Numbered from the stretch's first letter, positions 35,894 to 45,060 are shown. The stretch is DNA of 64,000 nt from Paraburkholderia sp. BL25I1N1 (GCF_003002025.1 NZ_PVZB01000030.1:1-64000); one strand, 5' to 3'. The notes: a model not told the origin generated them from the sequence alone. A program made the numbers and translations.

Positions 35894-37096
35894 CTAATTT
35901 AAATTTTCGCAGGCTTCTCGAATGCGCCTGCAAGCTTCCTCAAGCCGCTCCGTCGCCGTCGCAAATGAGATGCGAAAGTAGCCAGGAGTCCCGAAGGCAC
36001 TCCCGGGCACGACTGCTACCTTCGCTTGCTCAAGAAAATACCGTCCGACGTCCATATCGTTCTTCAACTTTTCGCTCCCGCAAGTTGCACGATCGAGCAA
36101 GCCCTCGCATGACACAAAGAGGTAGAACGCCCCTTCCGGACGCCGGCAACTCAGACCCGCAGTTGCATTGAGCGAGTCGAGGCACAGGTCACGTCGAATT
36201 CTGAAGATCTCGTTTCGTTCGGCAAGGAACTCCATGGGACCGTCAAGCGCAGCCAGCGCGGCCGCTTGTGCAATCGAACTTGGGTTGCTGGTGCTCTGTG
36301 ACTGGATGGTGCTCATGGCAGAAATCAGAGCGCGAGGCCCTCCTGCATAGCCGATCCGCCAGCCGGTCATTGCGTAGGCTTTTGACACTCCGTTCACCGT
36401 CAATGTACGCTCCTTTAGCCGCGGCTCGACAGAGGCAATTGTTGAGAACGACCACCCGTCGTACCGGATGTGCTCGTATATATCGTCGGTCAAAACAAGC
36501 ACGTGCGGGTGCCGGAGCAACACGGCGGCCAGCTCCGCCAGTTCCGCCGCCGAGTATCCTGCGCCCGTCGGGTTGCTAGGCGAATTGATCACAACCCATT
36601 TCGTCTTTTGGGTAATCGAATCGCGTAGCTGCGACGCGGTGAGTTTGAAGTCCTGGCTCGCAGGGCAATGAACCTCCACTGGCCTGCCTCCCGCGAGGCG
36701 AACCATGTCGGGATAGGACACCCAATACGGCGCCGGGATGATCACCTCATCGCCAGGATTTAGCGTTGCGACGAGGGCGTTGTAGATGACCTGTTTTCCC
36801 CCGGTTCCAACACTGATCTCGGGAACCTCGTAGGCAAGCCCGTTGTCGCGCTGAAATTTCCTTGCGATCGCTTCCTTGAGTTCGCGAGTGCCGTCGACGT
36901 CCGTGTATTTTGTCTGCCCGCCATCTATCGCGGCTTTCGCCGCCGTGTTCACATGCTCCGGCGTAGGAAAATCGGGCTCGCCTTGCGACAAGCCGATTAC
37001 GTCGATACCCTCCCGTCGCATATCGCCTGCTCTTTTCGTAATTGCCAGAGTCGGCGATGGCTTAACCGTGTTGAAGATCTCAGATAAAACTTGCAT
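35894..37096 (-). CDS. Class I PLP-dependent aminotransferase (AspC-like)
   Basis: This 400-residue fold-type I aminotransferase resembles the prokaryotic aspartate/aromatic (subgroup I-gamma) enzymes. Visible residues: GLSQGEPDFPTP at the N-terminus, the PLP-contact NSPSNPTG, LTDDIYEH with the pyridine-N Asp, the Schiff-base Lys in VNGVSKAYAMTGWRIGY, and the carboxylate-binding Arg in GYFRISFA. It would transfer an amino group from an amino acid to a 2-oxo acid. Its position before an RraA-type aldolase and near a glutamate-type symporter points to a substituted glutamate or aspartate as substrate. Confidence 0.88.
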   Translation of the reverse strand: MQVLSEIFNTVKPSPTLAITKRAGDMRREGIDVIGLSQGEPDFPTPEHVNTAAKAAIDGGQTKYTDVDGTRELKEAIARKFQRDNGLAYEVPEISVGTGGKQVIYNALVATLNPGDEVIIPAPYWVSYPDMVRLAGGRPVEVHCPASQDFKLTASQLRDSITQKTKWVVINSPSNPTGAGYSAAELAELAAVLLRHPHVLVLTDDIYEHIRYDGWSFSTIASVEPRLKERTLTVNGVSKAYAMTGWRIGYAGGPRALISAMSTIQSQSTSNPSSIAQAAALAALDGPMEFLAERNEIFRIRRDLCLDSLNATAGLSCRRPEGAFYLFVSCEGLLDRATCGSEKLKNDMDVGRYFLEQAKVAVVPGSAFGTPGYFRISFATATERLEEACRRIREACENLN

Positions 37097-37256
37097 TACG
37101 GATCCTTATTTCAAGAAGAACGCAACTAGTATTCTTTAGATCGGCTTGTATGCGCGCACCGCGTTCGGCCACGTCGTCTGAACGTGGACGTCGGTGACCA
37201 CCCTCTATTACGCCCGTTAAACGGAACGGTATAAGGCATCATGTGCTGACCGAGAC

Positions 37257-37285
37257 GGATACGCCCTCCGAGACAGGGCGTATCC
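37257..37285. terminator. Strong hairpin downstream of the symporter gene
   Basis: A perfect 11-base stem, GGATACGCCCT (37257-37267) and AGGGCGTATCC (37275-37285), encloses a 7-base loop. It lies 30 bases after the symporter stop codon on the minus strand. No clear T-run follows, so it may also protect a 3' end or attenuate reading into the aminotransferase gene. Confidence 0.5.
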
Positions 37286-37314
37286 CGCACCACGCAGCCG
37301 TTCGCGGGACGCGC

Positions 37315-38559
37315 TTACGCGGTAACTCTCTCTTCCGCAGTGCGTTTCTGTTCCCATCGAGCGATGACCAGTGGTGCCACCGCGTTTCCGAGAACGTTCA
37401 ATGTCGTCGTTCCACTGTCAATCACGCGGAAGATGCCGGCAATGAGTGCAACCCCTTCGAGCGGTATCCCAGCAGAGGCGAGGGTTGCTGACAGAATGAT
37501 GATTGCGAAGCCTGGAACGCCGGCAGCGCCCTTCGACATAAGGACCATCGTTACGACGAGCACTGCTTGTTGCGACAAGGAAAGGTCGAGTCCGTACAAC
37601 TGAGAAATAAAGATCGTAGCGACACCAAGGAAGATGGACGCTCCGTCGAGATTAAAAGCGTAGCCCACCGGGACCACGAAACTCACTACGCGGCGTGGCA
37701 CGCCATATTCCTCGAGCTTCTCCATCAACTGAGGCATGACGGCAGCGGAGGCGGCGCTCGAAAAGGCGAGAATCAGCTCGCTTCTGAAATAGCGCATCAG
37801 CCTGAAGACGTTCTCACCAATCAGCAAGCAGATTCCGCCAAGCACCACCACGGCAAATACGAGCAGCGAGAAGTAGACCACACCGATGAGTTTCAGCAGC
37901 GGGAGCAAGGAAGCGAAGCCAAATGATGCAACGGTGGCTCCGATCATCCCAAAGACACCAATCGGCGCGTAGGCCATGACCATCGCGACAACTTTGAACA
38001 TTGCGTCAGCGACTCCCTGCAGCACAGCGAGGACCGGAGCGCTCCGCTCTCGAGGCATTGCGTTCAGAGCAATCCCGAACAGTACAGCGAAGAAAAGGAT
38101 TGAAAGCAGCTTGCCGTCGGTAAGCGCACTGAATAGATTGTCCGGGACAATGTTTTGCAAGACGATAAGGGCGCCTTTGCTGGGCTCGGTTTTTATTGTC
38201 GTACCGGCGTGCGTCAAACCGGAAATATTTGTACCCAAACCAGGCTTGAGCAAATTCCCGAAGACCAGGCCGACGATCGTAGCAAGGCCAGTAATCGAGA
38301 AGAAGTACAACATGGACTTGATGCCCATTCTTCCGAAGGACTTGCTATCACCGCCACCCGCGATTCCGAGGATCATGCAAGAAAACACGATTGGTACGAC
38401 GACCATCTTCATCATCTTGATGAAGATATCGCCAAGCGGCTTCAGTATTTCCGCAGTTACCCATTGTTGGCTATGCGAGTGAGTGTTGAAAAACCAACCG
38501 ACCGCAATGCCGATCACCAAACCAATGACTATCTGCCACACCAATGTTATGCGCTTCAT
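37315..38559 (-). CDS. Dicarboxylate/amino acid:cation symporter (GltP/DctA family)
   Basis: This 414-residue secondary transporter of the DAACS family imports glutamate, aspartate or C4-dicarboxylates with protons or sodium. It has about eight membrane segments plus two re-entrant hairpins. Signatures are IFIKMMKMVVVPIVF near residue 45, the serine-rich hairpin FSSAASAAVMPQL, the NLDGAS motif in YAFNLDGASIFLG (the NMDGT position), and the second hairpin KGAAGVPGF. The ATG at 38559 (MKRITLVWQ) follows CGGAGACAAT; extra upstream codons are not needed. Confidence 0.9.
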   Translation of the reverse strand: MKRITLVWQIVIGLVIGIAVGWFFNTHSHSQQWVTAEILKPLGDIFIKMMKMVVVPIVFSCMILGIAGGGDSKSFGRMGIKSMLYFFSITGLATIVGLVFGNLLKPGLGTNISGLTHAGTTIKTEPSKGALIVLQNIVPDNLFSALTDGKLLSILFFAVLFGIALNAMPRERSAPVLAVLQGVADAMFKVVAMVMAYAPIGVFGMIGATVASFGFASLLPLLKLIGVVYFSLLVFAVVVLGGICLLIGENVFRLMRYFRSELILAFSSAASAAVMPQLMEKLEEYGVPRRVVSFVVPVGYAFNLDGASIFLGVATIFISQLYGLDLSLSQQAVLVVTMVLMSKGAAGVPGFAIIILSATLASAGIPLEGVALIAGIFRVIDSGTTTLNVLGNAVAPLVIARWEQKRTAEERVTA

Positions 38560-38663
38560 GATTGTCTCCGATGCGCCCGGATGGTCCGCTTTAACGGAGC
38601 TCAAGCGCTATTTGTACTGTCAGGCGTAAAAAAGGCGGCACCGTCAACGCGTGCCACCCCTAA

Positions 38664-39089
38664 TCACTTCGCAAACAGCTGACTCATGTCCTTGAACGCC
38701 TTAAACTCTAGCGCGTTGCCACAGGGGTCGAGGAAGAACATGGTTGCCTGTTCGCCTACCTGACCTTGGAATCGAATGTAAGGCTCGATTACGAACTTCG
38801 TTCCAAATGACTTCAGGCGAGCGGCCAACGCTTCCCATTGTTCCCAGTCGAGCACGATGCCGAAGTGCGGAACCGGCACGTCGTGACCATCTACTGGATT
38901 GGCACGTGCATGCTCCTGGTCAGCAGTCTTGCCGTGCTCGTGGATGACCAGCTGGTGGCCAAAAAAGTCGAAGTCAACCCATTGCGTATCCGAACGACCT
39001 TCCTTGAGACCAAACACCTCTCCATAAAAGTGTCGGGCAGCTGGCAAGTCATAGACTGGAATAGCCAGGTGAAACGGGGAAAGACTCAT
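38664..39089 (-). CDS. VOC-family (glyoxalase-like) protein
   Basis: This 141-residue protein has two beta-alpha-beta-beta-beta modules of the vicinal oxygen chelate fold. It begins SPFHLAIPVYDLPAARHFYGEVFGL, with a candidate metal His at residue 7. A second His lies in PVPHFGIVL, and the chain ends MFFLDPCGNALEFKAF with the metal Glu. It is the gene nearest the divergent LysR gene, hence probably the first of the symporter/aminotransferase/aldolase set. The reaction cannot be told from sequence; dioxygenase, isomerase and lyase members all exist. Confidence 0.82.
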   Translation of the reverse strand: MSLSPFHLAIPVYDLPAARHFYGEVFGLKEGRSDTQWVDFDFFGHQLVIHEHGKTADQEHARANPVDGHDVPVPHFGIVLDWEQWEALAARLKSFGTKFVIEPYIRFQGQVGEQATMFFLDPCGNALEFKAFKDMSQLFAK

Positions 39090-39312
39090 TGAAAACTCCG
39101 AGAATGATGTTGTGGCCGCGGCAAAGGTCGGTCGGTGCTGGATCCGGCGCTATTTTTCCAGACCTCTCGGCAGTAATGCCTTGTCGTGCTGCTAGTTCCT
39201 TCGTCGAAGCGGCAGGCTCCGAGATGCTCGTCTCGCACAAACAAATTGTAGAAACGCGGAAAGGAAAATAAAATCAATATATATTTTTCATTCTCACAAA
39301 AAGGATTTGTAT
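39090..39312. promoter_or_regulatory. Divergent promoter region, VOC gene and LysR gene
   Basis: This 223-base gap between divergent genes becomes AT-rich next to the LysR start (TATATATTTTTCATTC). It is the expected binding region for the LysR protein. I cannot pick out a confident T-N11-A box. Confidence 0.35.
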
Positions 39313-40203
39313 ATGATCCGCGAACTCAGGACGCTCCTGGCCGTTGCTCGCGAGGGCACGTTCGCCGCCGCAGGCGACAAGATAGGCCTGACGCAGGCCG
39401 CAGTCAGCGCGCAGATGCAGCGTCTGGAGTCAGAGCTGGGCTTCGAACTTTTCGACCGGAAGGGGCGTGCCGCGAAGCTGAATAAGCTGGGACACCAGAC
39501 TTTGCTGCAGGCGCAGGAGCTGATTCGTCTGTACGAGAATCTGGGATCTCCGTCCGTGGGGGCGCCACCAAGCGTCCTGGTCAACGTTGGCGCGATTGCT
39601 TCAGCTCAGAGATCATTGCTGCCCGCAGCGCTCACGCGATTTCATCGGCAGCACCGGCAGTGCAGAACGCGGATTGTTCCTGGCCTCTCGTTGGAATTGC
39701 TCAACGCAGTTGACGCCGGCGAAATTGATCTCGCAGTTGTTATCCGACCGCCCTTCTCACTTCAGAAGGATCTACGCTGGACCACGTTGGTGAGCGAGCC
39801 GTTTAGGCTGATAGCACCGCGCAACGTGGCGGGCGATGACTGGGCAGAGTTGTTGTCGAGCCAACAATTTATCCGCTACGACCGGTCTTCCTTCGGTGGT
39901 CGTCAGGTCGACAAATTTTTGCGCGGCATGCACTTCACGCTCCGCGAAGTCTGCGAGGTCGACGAACTGGAAGCAATAGTCAAGCTCGTCGCGAACGGCT
40001 TAGGGGTCGCACTGGTCCCGCAAGTGGCGGCCTTTCGGCGATGGCCCGCCGCAGTTCGTGCCATCGATCTCGGGGCGCATACTTTTCACCGCGAAGTCGG
40101 CCTGGTGCACCGCGCCTTTGGTAACCTGTCCGAACCGGTGCGAGATCTGGCCAACCTGATCCGCTCCTGTGCCGATTCCTCCGGCGACGCCGACCCCAGC
40201 TGA
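39313..40203 (+). CDS. LysR-family transcriptional regulator
   Basis: This 296-residue regulator starts MIRELRTLLAVAREGTFAAA; the helix-turn-helix is FAAAGDKIGLTQAAVSAQM and the wing FELFDRKGRAAKLN. The effector domain (VNVGAIASAQRSLLP onward) is shared with the truncated LysR remnant at 33511-34194. The ATG at 39313 with AAAGGA seven bases upstream is preferred to an in-frame TTG at 39307. It is divergent from the VOC/symporter/aminotransferase/SDR/aldolase genes and is their likely regulator. Confidence 0.87.
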   Translation: MIRELRTLLAVAREGTFAAAGDKIGLTQAAVSAQMQRLESELGFELFDRKGRAAKLNKLGHQTLLQAQELIRLYENLGSPSVGAPPSVLVNVGAIASAQRSLLPAALTRFHRQHRQCRTRIVPGLSLELLNAVDAGEIDLAVVIRPPFSLQKDLRWTTLVSEPFRLIAPRNVAGDDWAELLSSQQFIRYDRSSFGGRQVDKFLRGMHFTLREVCEVDELEAIVKLVANGLGVALVPQVAAFRRWPAAVRAIDLGAHTFHREVGLVHRAFGNLSEPVRDLANLIRSCADSSGDADPS

Positions 40204-40231
40204 CACCGTAAGGCACGGGGCATCAAGAACA

Positions 40232-40245
40232 GGGGCCGAAGCCCC
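40232..40245. terminator. UUCG-loop hairpin between convergent genes
   Basis: GGGGC-CGAA-GCCCC lies in the 57-base gap between the convergent LysR and gamma-glutamyltransferase genes. Read on the minus strand the loop is TTCG, a very stable tetraloop, followed by a partly T-rich stretch (GTTCTTG). Confidence 0.45.
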
Positions 40246-40259
40246 CGACCATGGCCAGC

Positions 40260-41993
40260 CTATTTAGCGATAACCGATGCACCACGACCGCGAGGATCGG
40301 ACACTGGAATCGGATTGCCGTTGACAATTTGAACGGCCGCCACGTCCGTGTTGAAGCCACTATTGGCCACGGAATACCCTCGCGTCGCCAGCTCCGATAC
40401 GAGCGACGACGGGAACGGTGCGTACGGTTCGTAGTAGACAACGGTACCTTGCGGCAACTGATGATGGAAGCGCATATTTTTTACGGAATCGGCAAGCGGC
40501 ATGTTGTAATCGTAAACGTCAGATAACACCTGATAGAGCGACGTGAAGATATGCGAGCCTCCCGGAGTACCTATGACCATCGCCACCTTCCCGTTCTGCA
40601 GCAGAATGCTGGGAGACATCGATGATAGCGGACGCTTACCTGGCTGCACGGCATTTGCATCGCCCCCAACGACTCCAAGAGCGTTGGGTTGTCCTGCTAC
40701 GGTGGCGAAATCGTCCATCTCATCGTTCAAGACAAATCCAGCACCGCGGACGACCACACCGCTGCCAAAGAAACCGTTCAGTGTGTACGTGTTGGACACA
40801 GCATTACCCCACTTGTCCACGATTGAGAAATGCGTGGTATGGAACTTCGGTTTTCCCGGAGCAACACTTGCCGACGGCGATATTGAGGTTGGGTTGACCT
40901 CCGCCGCGCGTTGAGCAATGTAGTCTGGGTCGAGCAAGCCCGCAACAGGTACGCTCACGAAGTCTGGATCACCCAGGTACGTTTCTCGGTCGGCAAACAC
41001 GCGCTTCATCATCTCTGCGCTGAGGTGGATGTATTGAACGCTGTTTACGGGCACACCGGTGAATGCCGTGTTGGCAAGATCCGCCTTCATCCCGAGCAAC
41101 TGAGCGAGCGCAACACCGCCCGAACTCGGAGGAGGCGCCGTCAACAGAGTCATCCCCTTCCACGTGAAAGAAATTGGTTGCCGCCATACCGGCTTGTACG
41201 ACGCCAGGTCTGCTTTGCTGATAACACCCTTGCCGCCATCCTGCGTCATGGAGCTGACAAGCAGATCAGCGGTTTTTCCCTTGTAGAACTCGTCGGCGCC
41301 CCCGCTGGAGATCCGATCCAGTGTCGCCGCCAGGTCCGGCTGTGTAAAAGTCTGGTTCGCCTTCATCCCGCCAAAGTATTCCGACAGGTTGATGGGATAG
41401 GGATGGCCCTGATCCGCCGCAATCGTGCCGCTATAGTTGTCGACCGAGTCCTGCGACGGAATGTAACCGTTGCGCGCTAGCGCGATCGCTGGCGCGAGAA
41501 GTTGCCGCCACGGCAACTTGCAGAATCGCTGACACGCAGTCCAAAGCCCCATGACTGTCCCGGGGACACCGACTGCCTGGGCACCTTGGACGCTACTCTG
41601 CGGGTCTTCCTTGCCATCCGCAGTCGAAAACTGTGAAAAGAAAGTTGGGGACGTGGCCGCTGGGGCGACTTCGCGATAATCCAGGAAGTATGGCTGTCCA
41701 TTCATGTAGATCGTCATGAATCCGCCGCCCCCAATGTTGCCGGCCTCAGGATACGTTACCGCTAGAGTGAAGGCCGTCGCCACTGCGGCATCTACTGCGT
41801 TGCCGCCAGCAGCCAAGATCTGCTGCGCGACCTGGGCACTGAAGTTATCTCCCGTTGCCGCAGCGCCAGCCGAGAGTTGGGTTGGCGCGTCCTGAGTTGG
41901 CGAGTCAATATGTCCCCCGCATGCCGAGAGGACACTTAAACTCACGCACGCTACCAAAACACTTCGTTTCAATGCGATATTTAGACCAAGCAT
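40260..41993 (-). CDS. ggt: Gamma-glutamyltransferase, lipoprotein form
   Basis: This 577-residue enzyme hydrolyses or transfers the gamma-glutamyl group of glutathione and other gamma-glutamyl compounds, and self-cleaves into two subunits. The nucleophile is the first Thr of NAVSNTYTLNGFFGSG near residue 390, just before GAGFVLNDEMDDF. PSSGGVALAQLLG and GTPGGSHIFTSL are also typical. The start at 41993 gives a lipoprotein signal peptide with lipobox LSAC (about residues 21-24), so the protein is probably anchored in the envelope. Its product glutamate could be taken up by the GltP-type symporter nearby. Confidence 0.9.
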   Translation of the reverse strand: MLGLNIALKRSVLVACVSLSVLSACGGHIDSPTQDAPTQLSAGAAATGDNFSAQVAQQILAAGGNAVDAAVATAFTLAVTYPEAGNIGGGGFMTIYMNGQPYFLDYREVAPAATSPTFFSQFSTADGKEDPQSSVQGAQAVGVPGTVMGLWTACQRFCKLPWRQLLAPAIALARNGYIPSQDSVDNYSGTIAADQGHPYPINLSEYFGGMKANQTFTQPDLAATLDRISSGGADEFYKGKTADLLVSSMTQDGGKGVISKADLASYKPVWRQPISFTWKGMTLLTAPPPSSGGVALAQLLGMKADLANTAFTGVPVNSVQYIHLSAEMMKRVFADRETYLGDPDFVSVPVAGLLDPDYIAQRAAEVNPTSISPSASVAPGKPKFHTTHFSIVDKWGNAVSNTYTLNGFFGSGVVVRGAGFVLNDEMDDFATVAGQPNALGVVGGDANAVQPGKRPLSSMSPSILLQNGKVAMVIGTPGGSHIFTSLYQVLSDVYDYNMPLADSVKNMRFHHQLPQGTVVYYEPYAPFPSSLVSELATRGYSVANSGFNTDVAAVQIVNGNPIPVSDPRGRGASVIAK

Positions 41994-42392
41994 GTCAACA
42001 CCTCTGATATCTCCATCCAATGCCATGGGCGAGCGCCCCCCTGAACCCGGTGGACCCGCCATAAGATTCCTACCTCAAAGATCGATCAGTTTTGCAGGTT
42101 CGTATGCCACATGGACTTAGCACTCCTCTGAAGTTAGTGTTACGGACCGCATCTTCCGAAGCGGTAGACGCCAACGAATTCAGATATCCTAGGCCGCAGA
42201 AAAAACAAACATAATCAATAAATTTTTTAGTGAATCATCACATTTGTTAATGCAACGGACCGCCGATGAGCGCTACCAAATCTTGACCGAATGCAATGCC
42301 GGCGGCCTCTGACGGGGTACGGCCCGCTATTTGACCGAGCAGTCCTGCGGCACGATCGCTACGGTTCTGCGAGACCGCGTTCACAGGACTCG

Positions 42393-42410
42393 TAGACGAC
42401 CGGTCGACTA
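42393..42410. promoter_or_regulatory. TetR operator upstream of tetR
   Basis: TAGACGACCGGTCGACTA is an 18-base palindrome with one mismatched pair, 17 bases before the tetR start codon. The same palindrome recurs at 43029-43046 before the Old Yellow Enzyme gene. Two copies flanking a TetR gene are strong evidence for autoregulation and repression of the following operon. Confidence 0.8.
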
Positions 42411-42427
42411 TCTGATAGGCTGTCGTC

Positions 42428-43009
42428 ATGAGGAAACCAACTATAGAAATGCGGCAGCACATACTGGGTGCGGCGAAGTCCCTGATGACTGAAAAGGGGT
42501 ACACCGCCGTGGGCTTAGCGGAGATCGTGGCGGCGGCCGACGTTCCGAAGGGCTCCTTCTATTACTACTTCAAGTCCAAAGAAGAGTTTGGTCAGGCATT
42601 GCTCGAGGGGTACTTTGACGATTACCTGTCCACGATAGAAGGAATGCTTAGTGGCGAAGGCAGCGCTTCTGCTCGCCTGCAGGCCTATTTCCGCTTCTGG
42701 GCCGACAAGCAGTGTACGGGGCTTACTGACGGAAAGTGCCTCGTAGTCAAGCTGGCACCGGAGATGTGTGACCTGTCCCAGGATTTGCGCGAAGCCCTCA
42801 AACGGGGAACGGACGCAATCGTTGAGCGGATCGCGCAATGTGTCAGGCAAGGTCAGGTGGATGGCTCGATCGCCGCAACCAAGCCCGCAATTGAACTGGC
42901 AGAGTCGTTGTATCAATTGTGGCTAGGTGCATCGCTGCTAGACAAGCTGAATCATGATGGCAAATCGTTTGAGATTGCTTTAGGTGCCATGGCTCACCTG
43001 CTGTCTTAA
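42428..43009 (+). CDS. TetR-family repressor
   Basis: This 193-residue protein has a TetR helix-turn-helix at the N-terminus (GYTAVGLAEIVAAADVPKGS followed by FYYYFKSKEEFG) and a helical ligand-binding domain. It resembles the NemR/AcuR-like repressors found before Old Yellow Enzyme genes; a Cys lies in ADKQCTGLTDGKCL, reminiscent of redox- or electrophile-sensing members. It is followed 51 bases later by the OYE gene, with a matching palindrome in each upstream region. Confidence 0.88.
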   Translation: MRKPTIEMRQHILGAAKSLMTEKGYTAVGLAEIVAAADVPKGSFYYYFKSKEEFGQALLEGYFDDYLSTIEGMLSGEGSASARLQAYFRFWADKQCTGLTDGKCLVVKLAPEMCDLSQDLREALKRGTDAIVERIAQCVRQGQVDGSIAATKPAIELAESLYQLWLGASLLDKLNHDGKSFEIALGAMAHLLS

Positions 43010-43028
43010 CACTCTTTTTTGCTTTTTG

Positions 43029-43046
43029 TAGTCGACCGGTCAACTT
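43029..43046. promoter_or_regulatory. TetR operator upstream of the OYE operon
   Basis: TAGTCGACCGGTCAACTT has the core GTCGACCGGTC in common with the site at 42393-42410 (on the opposite strand that site reads TAGTCGACCGGTCGTCTA). It ends 14 bases before the OYE start codon, a position that would block transcription or initiation when occupied. Confidence 0.8.
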
Positions 43047-43060
43047 TATGGGATTAACTG

Positions 43061-44161
43061 ATGAATACCAGCACCAAAACCGACCTCTTTGAACCGAGCC
43101 GACTAGGCGCGATAGAGTTGGCAAACAGAATCGCGATGGCGCCGCTCACGCGGAGCCGCTACTCTGAGGATGGCGTGCCCAATGACCTGCACGCAACGTA
43201 CTATGCTCAGCGTGCCGGCGCCGGGCTCATTGTGGCCGAAGCTACGAACATCTCGGCGCAGGGTCGCGGCTATGCGGCTACCCCAGGCATATGGAGTGAC
43301 GAGCAGGTCGCCGGCTGGAAGAAGGTAACCAACGCGGTTCATGCTGCGGGCGGCAAAATCGTCAGCCAACTGTGGCACGTCGGCCGCTTCTCGAGCACAG
43401 AACTTCAGCCAAACGGCGAAGCGCCGGTCGCGCCGTCAGCTATAAAAGCTGAAGGCGAAACCTATACAGTGAAAGGCTTCGTGCCGGTATCGATGCCGCG
43501 AGCGTTGGAAACCGAAGAAATCCACGGCATCGTGGAGCAATACGCCCATGCGGCTGAGAATGCCAAGCGCGCGGGTTTCGATGGCGTCGAAGTGCACTCT
43601 GCCAATTGCTATCTGCTAGATCAATTCCTCCGAGATTCCACCAATAAGCGTACAGACCGATACGGCGGCTCAATCGAGAACCGCACGAGGCTTACGCTTG
43701 AGGTGACCGAGGCGATCGTCGATGTTTGGGGTAACGAAAGGGTTGGCTTACGCCTGTCGCCGGTTTCGCCCAATGCTGGAAATACCCCTCCGGACAGTAC
43801 CGTGATGGCCACATACGGACATCTCATTCGCGGACTGAATCGCATGGGACTGGCCTACCTGCATTTTGTGGAAGGCGCGACCGGTGGTTCGCGGGACGTC
43901 CCTGCCGGGGTTGATCTCGACGCTCTACGGGCGCTCTTCGACGGTCCGTACATTGGCAACAACGACTATGACCTGGACCTCGCAATTCAGCGCCGTGCTG
44001 AAGGGAAGATCGACATCGTAGCGTTCGGCCGCCTGTTCATAGCAAACCCCGACCTCGTTGAAAGGCTCCGTCACGGTGCCGATCTAACGATTGCGCCGCG
44101 CGAGTCCTACTACAACGGGGGTGCGAAGGGTTACACCGATTGGCCGACCGGCGCTTATTAA
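43061..44161 (+). CDS. Old Yellow Enzyme family alkene reductase (NemA-like)
   Basis: This 366-residue FMN-dependent ene-reductase reduces activated C=C bonds or nitro groups with NAD(P)H. It opens with LFEPSRLGAIELANRIAMAPLTRSRY, has WHVGRFSS around residue 105 and the substrate-binding GVEVHSANCYLLDQFL, where the usual His-x-x-Asn pair (HSAN) is seen. The C-terminal phosphate-binding region is VAFGRLFIANPDLVERL. It is the first structural gene of the TetR-controlled operon. Confidence 0.92.
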   Translation: MNTSTKTDLFEPSRLGAIELANRIAMAPLTRSRYSEDGVPNDLHATYYAQRAGAGLIVAEATNISAQGRGYAATPGIWSDEQVAGWKKVTNAVHAAGGKIVSQLWHVGRFSSTELQPNGEAPVAPSAIKAEGETYTVKGFVPVSMPRALETEEIHGIVEQYAHAAENAKRAGFDGVEVHSANCYLLDQFLRDSTNKRTDRYGGSIENRTRLTLEVTEAIVDVWGNERVGLRLSPVSPNAGNTPPDSTVMATYGHLIRGLNRMGLAYLHFVEGATGGSRDVPAGVDLDALRALFDGPYIGNNDYDLDLAIQRRAEGKIDIVAFGRLFIANPDLVERLRHGADLTIAPRESYYNGGAKGYTDWPTGAY

Positions 44162-44254
44162 TCGTACGCCGATATCTGGAACATACCGCAGTCCCCTAAC
44201 GTGACGATTAGGTGTCCACATCGCTTAGGGTAAACCTTCAGAGAGGACTTCAAC

Positions 44255-44998
44255 ATGAATTATCTGCAAGACAAAGTTGCCGTTATCACTGGTGCATCAT
44301 CCGGCATCGGGGCGGCGACCGCCCGGGCCCTCGTGGCGCAGGGCGCTCGAGTAGTCGCCGTTGCCCGAGACGCCGCGGAAGTCGAGGCATTTGTTGCGAC
44401 TGCCCGACAGAACGGTGGCGAGATTGTAGGTCACGTTGCAGACGTCACAGTCGCAAGACAGATGAAGGCAATGGCACAGTTCACCAAGGATGCGTACGGC
44501 TCCATCGATATCCTGGTCAACAACGCGGGCCTGATGCTGTTCTCGAACTGGACCGACTTCGCGACCGATGATTGGGAGAAGATGATTGAAGTCAATATCA
44601 AAGGCTACCTGAACGCGATTGCGGCCGTGCTGCCTTTTATGCAGCAGCAGAAGTCCGGCCATATTCTGAATATGGACTCGATTGCCGGCCATCACGTGGT
44701 GCCATCGGCGGGTATCTACTGCGCAACAAAGTTCTTCGTCCAGGCTGTCACGGAGTCCTTGCGCAAGGAGCTTTCCGTGCACCTTGGCATTCGAGCGGGA
44801 ACGATCAGTCCCGGGGTAGTCGACACTGGATGGGCAAACAAAGTCAGCGATCCAGAAGGCCGCAAGGCTGCGCAGGAGCTCAACAAGCTTGCCATCGCAC
44901 CTGAAGCTGTAGCACAGGCTGTCGTCTACGCCCTCAATCAACCCGCGATGGTCAATATAAACGACATTGTTATCACGCCGACCCGGCAGGACTGGTAA
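44255..44998 (+). CDS. Short-chain dehydrogenase/reductase
   Basis: This 247-residue classical SDR has AVITGASSGIGAATARAL, LVNNAGLMLFS, a Ser in NMDSIAGHH and the catalytic pair in YCATKFFV. C-terminal SPGVVDTGWANKV resembles YdfG-like reductases. It would interconvert an alcohol and a carbonyl using NADP(H). It follows the OYE gene by about 90 bases with AGAGAGGAC upstream, consistent with a two-step reduction of an enal or enone. Confidence 0.9.
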   Translation: MNYLQDKVAVITGASSGIGAATARALVAQGARVVAVARDAAEVEAFVATARQNGGEIVGHVADVTVARQMKAMAQFTKDAYGSIDILVNNAGLMLFSNWTDFATDDWEKMIEVNIKGYLNAIAAVLPFMQQQKSGHILNMDSIAGHHVVPSAGIYCATKFFVQAVTESLRKELSVHLGIRAGTISPGVVDTGWANKVSDPEGRKAAQELNKLAIAPEAVAQAVVYALNQPAMVNINDIVITPTRQDW

Positions 44999-45060
44999 GT
45001 CGGCAGGTGTTTCTCGCCCCTACTCTTCCTTAATGTTTTGTTATTTCGAGGATGCATATC

